The translations under genes and the position numbers were made by a program. The notes beneath the pieces are model-generated. The model did no database searches, was not told the origin of the DNA, and saw only the letters and a list, made by a program, of their open reading frames with translations. Positions 1 through 6,184 of a stretch of 6,513 nucleotides of DNA are shown one piece after another (within the stretch, counting starts at the first letter, position 1; each line of letters begins with the position of its first letter). The DNA is taken from positions 1 to 6,513 of the forward strand of contig JAYFPL010000080.1 of assembly GCA_034927775.1 (NCBI GenBank). The letters are read 5' to 3'. This DNA comes from IOR16 sp034927775. GTDB lineage: Bacteria; Bacillota; Clostridia; Peptostreptococcales; Anaerovoracaceae.

Positions 1-641
1 CTTGTCGCAATCGTGTTTATAGATTCCAATTCTATTAATTCGCCTGCTTTAACAGCATGGTATAAAGATGCTGAGCCAAATGTCTCAACAGCCAATACTT
101 TTGTATCAGTCCATTTATTTCTTATCAATCCTTCAACAACACCACAAAGAAGTCCTCCTCCCCCAACAGATAATACAATCAGATCTGGTTGCTTTTCACA
201 CTGTCCCTTTAACTCATCAATTATAGTTGAGTGACCTTCCCATAGTAGTGGATGATCAAACGGAGGTATATATGCTGTATTTTTATCATCTGCAAGGGAG
301 AGCGCATATTGATGAGCATCATCCCAAACATCTCCATGAATAATGACTTTTGCGCCTTCATTCTCCAATTTGCTAACAACAAATCCAGCTGTAGTTTTAG
401 GTATAACTACCGTAACCTCTACACCCAGCTTCCGTCCAACATATGCAACTGACAATCCGGCATTGCCTCCTGATGACGACACTAGATGGCTAGCACCATC
501 ATTGATCGCTTGTTTACATATTCTGTCCATCCCTCTGAGTTTAAAAGAACCCGACGGTTGATAGGCTTCCATCTTAAGCATTACAGATCGGTCTTTAAAA
601 GAATTCACTTCAAGTAAAGGTGTCCTATTAAAAAGATTCAT
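1..641 (-). CDS. L-serine/L-threonine dehydratase, PLP-dependent (3' end cut by window edge)
   Basis: Predicted cytosolic fold-type II PLP enzyme that deaminates serine to pyruvate and threonine to 2-oxobutyrate. About 213 residues are visible of an expected 310-330; the C-terminal third lies outside the window. Visible motifs: QPSGSFKLRG at residues 28-37, with K34 the predicted Schiff-base lysine; the phosphate/substrate loop SSGGNAG at 56-62; and the glycine loop SVGGGGLLCGVV with GGGG at 160-163. The wording of these motifs, and a later VETFG segment, resembles mammalian serine dehydratase (SDS) more than IlvA, and no regulatory ACT domain can be seen. Two adjacent ATG codons exist at 644 and 641. 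The second is preferred because AGGAGG (647-652) sits 5 nt from it but only 2 nt from the first. The gene is divergent from the XRE-cupin regulator, its probable controller. Family assignment is firm; serine versus threonine preference is not. Confidence 0.93.
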   Translation of the reverse strand, partial: MNLFNRTPLLEVNSFKDRSVMLKMEAYQPSGSFKLRGMDRICKQAINDGASHLVSSSGGNAGLSVAYVGRKLGVEVTVVIPKTTAGFVVSKLENEGAKVIIHGDVWDDAHQYALSLADDKNTAYIPPFDHPLLWEGHSTIIDELKGQCEKQPDLIVLSVGGGGLLCGVVEGLIRNKWTDTKVLAVETFGSASLYHAVKAGELIELESINTIAT

Positions 642-708
642 CATTTCCTCCTTACTCCTTATGGTTTTTTTGTTCAATTTAATGTATATTAGTATTGTAA
701 ACCATAAG

Positions 709-742
709 TTCGATATTTCGATTATTTTTCCTATATATCGAA
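709..742. promoter_or_regulatory. Candidate operator: three TTCGAT half-sites
   Basis: TTCGAT occurs at 709-714 and 717-722 in direct orientation, and its complement ATCGAA at 737-742. The outer pair extends to a perfect 8-bp inverted repeat, TTCGATAT (709-716) and ATATCGAA (735-742), separated by 18 bp. The right arm touches the -10 element and the predicted start of the dehydratase promoter. The position between a divergent regulator and its likely target suggests a binding site for the XRE-cupin protein. This is inferred from symmetry and position only. Confidence 0.45.
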
Positions 743-770
743 TTATACAAGGTAACCTATAAATTTACAA
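742..770 (-). promoter_or_regulatory. Predicted sigma-A-type promoter of the dehydratase gene
   Basis: Read on the minus strand, -35 TTGTAA (770-765), a 17-nt spacer and a perfect -10 TATAAT (747-742). The start would be near 735, giving a leader of about 95 nt before the dehydratase ATG. Both elements lie inside the repeat arrays described separately, so a bound regulator would block or contact RNA polymerase here. Confidence 0.65.
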
Positions 771-775
771 GGTAA
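746..775 (+). repeat. 10-bp direct repeat TACAAGGTAA, 20-bp period
   Basis: Exact copies of TACAAGGTAA lie at 746-755 and 766-775. The 20-bp period is close to two helical turns, so both copies would present the same DNA face. The left copy overlaps the -10 edge of the minus-strand dehydratase promoter and the right copy overlaps its -35 box. A second regulator site or an activator site is possible; chance is not excluded for only two copies. Confidence 0.45.
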
Positions 776-795
776 AATTAAGGATGTGCGCATAA

Positions 796-1356
796 ATGAA
801 AGATATTACTATCCAAATTGGAAATAACATTAAACAAATACGAAAATCCCGTGGTTTAACTATAGAGGATTTAGCTTTGCAATCAGGTGTAAGTAAGAGC
901 ATGATCAGTGAAATTGAGAGAGGAATGCGAAATTCTTCTATCACAGTTCTTTGGAATATTGCAAATACTTTAAAGATTCCACTAAACTATTTACTAAAAT
1001 CAAATAATTCAGAAACTGCAACTATTTATAAAAAGAGTGAAATATCTACCATGGAAGGAAATGGATTTCTTTTTCAGTCACTTATGAATTTTGACGAAGA
1101 TAAAAAATTTGAGATATATCTTACAGAATATCATCCTAATACACAGACAGAAGCATCAACTCACTATACCGGTGTTGAAGAATATGCTCTTATAATCACA
1201 GGATCACTGTGTCTTAACATCAACGATATCAAATATGAGGCAGGCGAAGGTGATGTAATACATTTTTCTGGTGATAAGTTACACTATTATAGTAACGAGA
1301 CCAATAGTCCAACCAAGGCATTTATTTTAATGTTCTATCCTGATAATAATCATTAA
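796..1356 (+). CDS. XRE-family transcriptional regulator with C-terminal cupin domain
   Basis: A 186-residue DNA-binding regulator. Residues 8-67 form an XRE/Cro-type helix-turn-helix, with helix 2 around TIEDLALQSG (22-31) and the recognition helix around SKSMISEIERG (33-43). After a linker, residues about 108-182 form a cupin-2 sensor barrel. Cupin motif 1 keeps H123 and E128/E129 but lacks the second histidine; motif 2 keeps G152, H163 and N167. The architecture is that of the PuuR/SutR group, which often control amino-acid or amine catabolism next to their own gene. The start at 796 has AAGGA at 780-784 with an 11-nt spacer, longer than ideal. It is divergent from the serine/threonine dehydratase, which is the obvious target; the ligand is unknown. 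No convincing plus-strand promoter was found. Confidence 0.92.
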   Translation: MKDITIQIGNNIKQIRKSRGLTIEDLALQSGVSKSMISEIERGMRNSSITVLWNIANTLKIPLNYLLKSNNSETATIYKKSEISTMEGNGFLFQSLMNFDEDKKFEIYLTEYHPNTQTEASTHYTGVEEYALIITGSLCLNINDIKYEAGEGDVIHFSGDKLHYYSNETNSPTKAFILMFYPDNNH

Positions 1357-1437
1357 GAACTAGTACTTTACTCACAAGCATAGACTTCATGTGATTTGCA
1401 ATTCTCTTATAATCGAAAATTACTTAGCAATATCAAA

Positions 1438-1482
1438 AGGCAGAGTCAGTAGGTTATTTAAGTTTGACCTAAAACTCTGCCT
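1438..1482. terminator. Predicted bidirectional transcription terminator
   Basis: Perfect 9-bp inverted repeat AGGCAGAGT (1438-1446) and ACTCTGCCT (1474-1482). Inside it is a second short stem, AGGT (1451-1454) with ACCT (1467-1470), across a small internal loop. On the minus strand the stem is followed by TTTT and then mixed bases; on the plus strand by an ATATATATTT stretch. Neither U-tract is long, but the site lies between two convergent genes, where a shared terminator is expected. Confidence 0.6.
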
Positions 1483-1563
1483 CATATATATTTAATTGTA
1501 CCTCTCAAACAGGTTTAAAATCGCCGATTTCTCAGATCCCAGCCTATGTCCTTTATGTTTTTG

Positions 1564-1638
1564 TCTATTTTTATGAGGAAAAATTCGTCATTTGTTCGTC
1601 TGGTTTTTGCCCCATATTTTCTTCAAGTCCACAACATA
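1564..1638. repeat. Left copy of a ~75-bp direct repeat flanking the efflux module
   Basis: Matches 6185-6260 in the same orientation. The ungapped core 1577-1638 has 51 of 62 positions identical to 6199-6260, including a 22-bp exact block (1604-1625) and a 10-bp exact block (1629-1638). Here the hairpin of the other copy is partly decayed. AAAAA (1579-1583) still pairs with TTTTT (1604-1608), and GAGG (1575-1578) can pair with CCCC only through a bulge and one wobble. Nature unknown: intergenic repeat, terminator-like element or recombination scar. Confidence 0.75.
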
Positions 1639-1743
1639 AATGTACATCACAATCCGGATTTTCACAATTACTAGACAATATTCATTGCAACCTCTCATAA
1701 GCATCTCATTCTGTTTCATTAATTTTTTGTTTATGTCCTTTAT

Positions 1744-2922
1744 TTATTTTTTATTAAGTATATTATTAACCCTGAACTGCCGACGTTTTTGTAAAATAAT
1801 AACAATAGCAGAAACAGCAACCCAAAATATGGAAAATAGTAGTCCTTCCACAATATAGGGTGTTATAATACTCCAACCCGAACCTTTTAGGTTCAATAAT
1901 TTAAACGGATTAGCTAAAATTGCATATGGCCACATAATTTTTACTATTGAGTAGAATCCTTTAGGCATGAGAAATGTTGGCCATGTTGCACCTGAAGTAA
2001 TTATGATTACTACACTTATGATTGTATAAAACTCTGCAAAATACAGCGTATTTCTAGGTCTTATAAAAGTTGAAATAAAAAGGCTGCTTGCGGATATAGC
2101 GAGAATGAATGTAGCCATCAATACAAAATAGCAAAGGACATTTCCTCTCATTGGTAATCCAAAAAATTTAGCAGCAATAAGCAGTCCGATGTAACTTGCA
2201 ACGCTGCTGCTTACCCCTATGAAAAGAAATCTTGGGAGAATTGCCTTGATTCTTTCGCATGTATAGGCCTTATAGAATTCTCTTCCGTTTTCTTTTAACT
2301 GTAAAAAATCTACTCTCTCCTGTGATAAAACTGGTATTGAGAAATAACAAACAAAAAACGTTTGTATTAAATAAGGTACTATAATATATATCAAGTAGCA
2401 TAAGTAGCTTAAATAAGGATCATATAAGGTTCGATCTACATAATTGAAAGTACTTATTACCTTTACCGCTTCTTGGGGCAGCATTCCTTTTCCCTCTAAA
2501 TAATTTAATTCTATTCCAGCATTATATGTAGACAAAACTGATGAAATATAGCCTCTGGCATTGTTTCCAATTAGCAAATTTGTTCCATCAATAAAAGCAA
2601 TTATTTTTGAAGGATTTCGAGAAGAAAGATCTTGATTAAAATTTTGCGGAATAACAATACCGCATGACAGTTCTTTGCTTTTAATCGACTTTTGTAAGTC
2701 TGCTTCACTGTCTACATAATAAATCTGAAAACCTGGATGAGTCTCAAACCCAGTGGAAATTTTTCTGGAAAGAAAGGAATTGTCATTATCTACAATTCCC
2801 ATAGGGATGTCTTGTACATATATATTGCCAAAAATGCTACATAAGGCAGTAGGAACTATTATTGGTAGTATTAGTAGGAACATAAATATTTTAATATCCT
2901 TTTTTAGCAGATTTTTTAACAT
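1744..2922 (-). CDS. ABC-2 type transporter permease, second of a paralogous pair
   Basis: A 392-residue membrane protein in the YbhR/YbhS-like ABC-2 group. One N-terminal helix (about 12-31) is followed by a large non-cytoplasmic loop (32-170), then five helices near 172-196, 232-254, 262-284, 299-318 and 353-377. The loop carries GIVDNDNSFLSR (42-53), shared with the neighbouring permease. The ABC-2 end signature reads TWPTFLMP...P...NP. An upstream ATG at 2979 would add 19 residues and overlap the previous gene by 50 bp, but it has no ribosome binding site. The ATG at 2922 follows AAAGGGG by about 11 nt and starts just before the first helix, so it is chosen. It begins 7 nt after the first permease stop, so translational coupling is likely. 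No ATP-binding domain is present. Probable drug or metabolite export; substrate unknown. Confidence 0.9.
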   Translation of the reverse strand: MLKNLLKKDIKIFMFLLILPIIVPTALCSIFGNIYVQDIPMGIVDNDNSFLSRKISTGFETHPGFQIYYVDSEADLQKSIKSKELSCGIVIPQNFNQDLSSRNPSKIIAFIDGTNLLIGNNARGYISSVLSTYNAGIELNYLEGKGMLPQEAVKVISTFNYVDRTLYDPYLSYLCYLIYIIVPYLIQTFFVCYFSIPVLSQERVDFLQLKENGREFYKAYTCERIKAILPRFLFIGVSSSVASYIGLLIAAKFFGLPMRGNVLCYFVLMATFILAISASSLFISTFIRPRNTLYFAEFYTIISVVIIITSGATWPTFLMPKGFYSIVKIMWPYAILANPFKLLNLKGSGWSIITPYIVEGLLFSIFWVAVSAIVIILQKRRQFRVNNILNKK

Positions 2923-2929
2923 TTTATCA

Positions 2930-4042
2930 TTATCCCCTTTGTAATAAATCTTGGCTACTGGTTCTATTTTGTTCTTCATGCTTATGCCACAATAATAACA
3001 GCAACAAACTCCCTAAAATTACAAACATTAATAGAAATAGAATATTAGGTATAACTGAGCTGAAAGATCTACCTAAAAGTATTACATCACGTATAGGCAC
3101 AACAGCGTGAGTAAACGGAACATACTTTGAAATTACTTGATATAGTTTTGGCATTGCAAGTACCGGATAAGTATATCCTGATAACAATAAGGTGGCCATA
3201 ATAAGCATGGAAACTTCTATAGTGGCACCTTTCTCTGGAAACAAGAATCTAAATATGCCCCCTAAATTTGCAACACCGATCATGTTTAACAAAGATAAAA
3301 TAGCAATAGTACCGTAACTCCCTTCCATTGGGAATCCAAACATTTTATCTAAAATAAACACTGCAGCAACTGTCACTAATGCAGCCAACATCCCTGACAA
3401 AATGGAATAATTTAAAGGACAAGGTATTTTAGAATTTTCCTTTTCTACAGCCTCTACTGCAAGAAAATAAACTGCAAGCTGTATCATATTTGCAATAATC
3501 CCTGTGATAAAAAAGTATCCGGAGGATTTCCATGGGTTGCCGAGAAATCTGACTTCAGAGCCAATGGGTTGAACATACATCATTGCTTCGTCTTGACTGA
3601 TATTCAGCCTTGCCTGCATAACTTGAAGAGAAGCCCCAATTCTTATCGTGGCTAGCACTTCTGAAATCTTAGCTTTAGCAGCTCCCGCCATAGACATTTG
3701 GCAGCCATCATAAATCACAAGAAGGTTCGGTGAATTTCTATTTACTACATCTTTAGAAAAGTTTTCAGGGATAATAATGCCTGAAACAATCTTATTTTTT
3801 TGAATTTCATTTAGAATATCATCTTTACTGTTACCCTCATAGATCACATTGAAGGTGTCATTTGTTTTTATATTCTCAATTAAAGTACGGCTAAGAGAAG
3901 AATTATCCAAATCTACAATGCCAAAAGGAACACCAGTAATTACTTGATCTCGAAATTCTAAACCGAGAATAAGTGTCATTGCTATAGGTAAAATAATTAA
4001 GAAAGAAATAGGAATGGTTAATCTTTTAATTTCTCCCATCAT
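2930..4042 (-). CDS. ABC-2 type transporter permease, first of a paralogous pair
   Basis: A 370-residue membrane protein, close to the length of E. coli YbhR/YbhS. Predicted helices lie near 11-28, 174-197, 212-232, 243-265, 276-297 and 329-352, with a large loop outside the membrane between the first two. Loop motifs GIVDLDNSSLSR (41-52), GIIIPENF (88-95) and a YDG segment (111-113) recur in the downstream permease, showing old duplication and probable heterodimer formation. The C-terminal half has the typical YPVLAMP then VPFTHAVVPIRD pattern. The ATG at 4042 is 2 nt past the adaptor stop. Its AAGGGG binding site lies within the adaptor's last codons with an 8-nt spacer; a second ATG directly follows. 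It should work with the adaptor and the second permease, but the operon supplies no ATPase. Confidence 0.92.
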   Translation of the reverse strand: MMGEIKRLTIPISFLIILPIAMTLILGLEFRDQVITGVPFGIVDLDNSSLSRTLIENIKTNDTFNVIYEGNSKDDILNEIQKNKIVSGIIIPENFSKDVVNRNSPNLLVIYDGCQMSMAGAAKAKISEVLATIRIGASLQVMQARLNISQDEAMMYVQPIGSEVRFLGNPWKSSGYFFITGIIANMIQLAVYFLAVEAVEKENSKIPCPLNYSILSGMLAALVTVAAVFILDKMFGFPMEGSYGTIAILSLLNMIGVANLGGIFRFLFPEKGATIEVSMLIMATLLLSGYTYPVLAMPKLYQVISKYVPFTHAVVPIRDVILLGRSFSSVIPNILFLLMFVILGSLLLLLLWHKHEEQNRTSSQDLLQRG

Positions 4043-4044
4043 AC

Positions 4045-5079
4045 CTATTTCCCCTTTCCGCTAAAATCTACAAAAACAGTCATTCCAGAATACAATTCTT
4101 CTGTGACATCATTTGGTTCAACTGTTACACTGAAAGCGATTACGTCATAGCTTCCGTTTGCATTAGTGGCACGTTTTACTGCAAAATCAGCACTTTTATT
4201 AATTTCTGTTACAGTTCCATGAAATACTTCATCTTTATAAGCGGGGAATGTAACCGTAACCTGTTGATTTTGTTTAACATGAGATAGTTGTTGTTCTGAA
4301 ACTTGGCATGTAATATAAGGATCCGCTTCGCTTGTAATCGTAGCAACTGGCAGCCCTGTTGAAACCAATTCACCTTGTTCAACATTTAGTGCTGTTATAA
4401 CTCCATCACAAGGCGCAATTATTTCTGTTTTCTGAAGATAAGTTTCAACTTCAGCTAAAGCGGACTTTGCAGCTTCCAGTTGCCCTTCCAACGTATCTAC
4501 CGCTGCTGCTGCCGCCTCTTTATCTTCATTTTGTGCTCCTTTCTTAGCTGCCTGATACTTCTGACCTATAATTTCGTATTGGGTAGCAACAGAATCATAG
4601 TCAGATTTGCTTACTGCACCGTTTGAGTAAAGAGCAGATATTCGATTAAAATTGGCTTCTGCCAGCCCATAGCTTGCTTTAGCCTGTGCCAATTCTTCAT
4701 CTGTAGCACCTTTTAACACCTTTTGATAAGTTGCTTGTGCTGCTAACAATTGTCCTTCTACAGCCTTTACGTTGCCCTCAGCCTGTGCTTTCTTTGTTAA
4801 TAAAGTATTGCTGTCTATTTCAGCAATAATCTGTCCCTTTGTAACACGGTCTCCTTTTTTTATATGTAATGCTTTAAGTTGGCCTGCTGCTAAGGAATTA
4901 ACATTTGTTTCCTTTAGCTCCAATGAGGATTGCACTACTAATGAATCATCTTCTTTTCCGATAAGCGCTTCACCTGTTGTTACATTAAAAAGAGCTGCAA
5001 GAGCAATTATTGCTAACAATATTACCATGGTCTTTTTAGAGTTTTTTATGTTTTTAATTTTATTAATTTTTTCTAGCAC
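4045..5079 (-). CDS. HlyD/EmrA-type membrane-fusion (adaptor) protein of an efflux system, GTG start
   Basis: A 344-residue adaptor that should link the two permeases to the outside. A basic N-terminus precedes one membrane anchor (about 18-34). The first half of the biotinyl-lipoyl domain spans about 58-90 (AGQLKALHIKKGDRV). A long alpha-helical hairpin (93-215) is rich in Ala, Gln and Glu. The second lipoyl half is at about 219-245 (APCDGVITALNVEQGELV) and a beta-barrel/membrane-proximal region fills about 253-340. The hairpin tip reads R146-x3-L150-x6-S157, matching the Rx3Lx6S motif of TolC-docking adaptors such as AcrA and MacA. The start codon is GTG at 5079-5077. GGAGGG (5091-5086) lies 6 nt upstream, and no in-frame ATG gives a comparable start. 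It is first in the operon with both permeases and divergent from the TetR gene. Confidence 0.93.
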   Translation of the reverse strand: MLEKINKIKNIKNSKKTMVILLAIIALAALFNVTTGEALIGKEDDSLVVQSSLELKETNVNSLAAGQLKALHIKKGDRVTKGQIIAEIDSNTLLTKKAQAEGNVKAVEGQLLAAQATYQKVLKGATDEELAQAKASYGLAEANFNRISALYSNGAVSKSDYDSVATQYEIIGQKYQAAKKGAQNEDKEAAAAAVDTLEGQLEAAKSALAEVETYLQKTEIIAPCDGVITALNVEQGELVSTGLPVATITSEADPYITCQVSEQQLSHVKQNQQVTVTFPAYKDEVFHGTVTEINKSADFAVKRATNANGSYDVIAFSVTVEPNDVTEELYSGMTVFVDFSGKGK

Positions 5080-5166
5080 TTTAAGCCCTCCATAAAAATT
5101 TTATTGCATTTTTTATAAACTAAGATATAATTTATTACACAATATGAGTAATATTTCTCTAATTGA

Positions 5167-5201
5167 TACCTTATAATTTGGCATTATAGCATAATAAGGT
5201 A
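5167..5201. promoter_or_regulatory. Candidate TetR-type operator
   Basis: Perfect 8-bp inverted repeat TACCTTAT (5167-5174) and ATAAGGTA (5194-5201), centred at 5184. Inside lies a second small dyad, ATTAT (5183-5187) and ATAAT (5191-5195). The centre falls on the -10 box of the adaptor promoter, and the left arm overlaps a TATAAT (5172-5177) usable by plus-strand transcription. The position between the divergent TetR gene and the efflux operon supports repression of both; binding itself is inferred. Confidence 0.6.
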
Positions 5202-5212
5202 AATCATTTCAA
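5183..5212 (-). promoter_or_regulatory. Predicted sigma-A-type promoter of the efflux operon
   Basis: On the minus strand, -35 TTGAAA (5212-5207), an 18-nt spacer and a perfect -10 TATAAT (5188-5183). The start would be near 5176, giving a leader of about 97 nt before the adaptor GTG. One arm of the candidate operator lies in the spacer and the other just downstream of the -10, so a bound dimer would occlude the promoter. Confidence 0.7.
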
Positions 5213-5283
5213 AGGACAATTTCCTCAATATGTGGCATAAGATACAAAATTGTAAAATTGTAGAATATCAAGGAGGTAAAATA

Positions 5284-5859
5284 ATGGGTAATAGTACTGA
5301 CCTTAGGGTTATAAAAAATAAGAAGCATATAAAGGAAGCATTTTTGGAACTAATTCAAAAATGCGATTATGAAAAGATAACAGTGACTGAATTAGCAGAA
5401 AAAGCCATGATTAATAGAAAAACATTTTATCTGCATTATGAAACAAAAGATGCACTTCTAGATGAAATCATACAAGACGGATTGAAGATCATGCTAAAAA
5501 ATACCCGTTACCCTGATTTAATGCCTAATAAAGACTATCATCTGGGTTCTGTAGAAAATGATATACTTTGCATACTTAAAAATATATCTTCAGATAAGAC
5601 ATTATTTAAATTGCTTTTTTCAAACAATGAGATGCAAAAGCAAACTAAAACTATAATAAAAGATAGATTAATTAGTATTGTTTTGGACAATTATTCTATT
5701 AATTCACATATTCCCGAAGACCTTTTTTCATTAGCTATTACAGCTGTCGCAATGGAAATGTTTAGATGGTGGCTAGATCAAGAAGAATGCTCTGAAGAAG
5801 AAACCGCTCTTATATTTATTGAACTACTGATAAATGGATTTACACAACTGGCTAAATAG
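5284..5859 (+). CDS. TetR/AcrR-family transcriptional regulator
   Basis: A 191-residue regulator of normal family length. The N-terminal TetR DNA-binding domain covers about 10-57. The helix-turn-helix runs through ITVTELAEKAMINRKTFYLHY; the RKTFYLHY segment is the typical TetR recognition helix and following turn. The rest (about 60-191) is an all-helical ligand-binding and dimer domain, including a FRWWLD segment common in TetR proteins of Gram-positive bacteria. The ATG at 5284 is chosen because AAGGAGGT (5270-5277) lies 6 nt upstream. An earlier in-frame ATG at 5230 would add 18 residues with no binding site and no family similarity. The gene is divergent from the adaptor-permease operon and probably represses it and itself through the inverted repeat at 5167-5201; the inducing compound is unknown. 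Confidence 0.93.
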   Translation: MGNSTDLRVIKNKKHIKEAFLELIQKCDYEKITVTELAEKAMINRKTFYLHYETKDALLDEIIQDGLKIMLKNTRYPDLMPNKDYHLGSVENDILCILKNISSDKTLFKLLFSNNEMQKQTKTIIKDRLISIVLDNYSINSHIPEDLFSLAITAVAMEMFRWWLDQEECSEEETALIFIELLINGFTQLAK

Positions 5860-6184
5860 CAGTCCTATAATAACTTTAGAGCAATATGTTAAGCCAAATT
5901 TCTGATTATTATTGTTCAGCAAGCATGTTGAATTTAAACTACCCTAAAATATTAAAAATACTATTTGTCATTTTATCGCCCCTTATGCGAAAATTTCTTG
6001 CATAAATGGTCAATCAGATAATCTTTGATATATTTAATATTAATTTTTGTCTTCTTAATTTTTTTCTCTATAATTATTAGACACTTCTCATTGGTAAAAA
6101 GTTGATAGCAAAAAAATAATTTTATAGAATTTAATTTTACTAAAGCAATTCAAACTTTTCTCTGATTACTTAGCATATTTTTTA
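5860..6184. other. AT-rich intergenic stretch without a supported gene
   Basis: About 325 bp downstream of the TetR gene. Homopolymer-rich and full of stop codons in all frames. A 6-bp inverted repeat TTATGC (5983-5988) and GCATAA (6000-6005) is present but has no T-run, so it is not called a terminator. No RNA gene or regulatory element could be supported. Confidence 0.6.

Larger units (their letters stand above)
1357..1743. other. Intergenic region between convergent genes
   Basis: This 387-bp gap separates the ends of the XRE-cupin gene and the second permease gene. It holds a strong hairpin (1438-1482) and the left copy of the 75-bp repeat (1564-1638), listed separately. A short minus-strand frame (1588-1719, 43 codons) starts 25 nt after the permease stop and has an AAGGAC sequence upstream, but it shows no recognisable domain. 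Nothing else could be supported. Confidence 0.6.

Noticed and set aside
13..561. Plus-strand open frames across the left edge (13-234, 252-452, 343-561)
   Set aside because: They run antisense to the dehydratase, overlap one another, have no ribosome binding sites and show no recognisable domain.
1518..1530. Dyad AAATCG-C-CGATTT
   Set aside because: The one-base centre cannot form a hairpin loop and the site lies in no promoter; most likely chance.
2923..2979. Longer N-terminus for the second permease starting at ATG 2979
   Set aside because: No ribosome binding site precedes it, it would overlap the first permease gene by 50 bp, and the added residues are hydrophilic and unlike the partner permease. 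The ATG at 2922 has AAAGGGG upstream.
5073..5093. Six-codon frame (ATG ... TAG) overlapping the adaptor GTG start
   Set aside because: It has no ribosome binding site of its own and its ATG abuts the adaptor's binding site, so an upstream leader peptide is not supported.
4772..5095. 107-codon plus-strand frame opposite the adaptor gene
   Set aside because: It is antisense to the adaptor's N-terminal coding region, where the protein evidence is strong. Its composition follows from the complementary strand.
5092..5116. ATAAAAA/TTTTTAT inverted repeat just upstream of the adaptor ribosome binding site
   Set aside because: Made only of A and T in an AT-rich leader; the stem would be too weak to call a regulatory hairpin.
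5230..5283. Longer N-terminus for the TetR regulator starting at ATG 5230
   Set aside because: It lacks a ribosome binding site, while AAGGAGGT sits 6 nt before the ATG at 5284, which also fits the usual TetR start.
5983..6005. TTATGC/GCATAA hairpin as terminator of the TetR gene
   Set aside because: Only 6 bp, AT-rich, with no following T-run and over 120 bp after the stop codon.
5973..6077. Minus-strand lysine-rich frame of about 34 codons
   Set aside because: No start codon with a ribosome binding site; the lysine and isoleucine content is what AT-rich noncoding DNA yields; no domain recognised.
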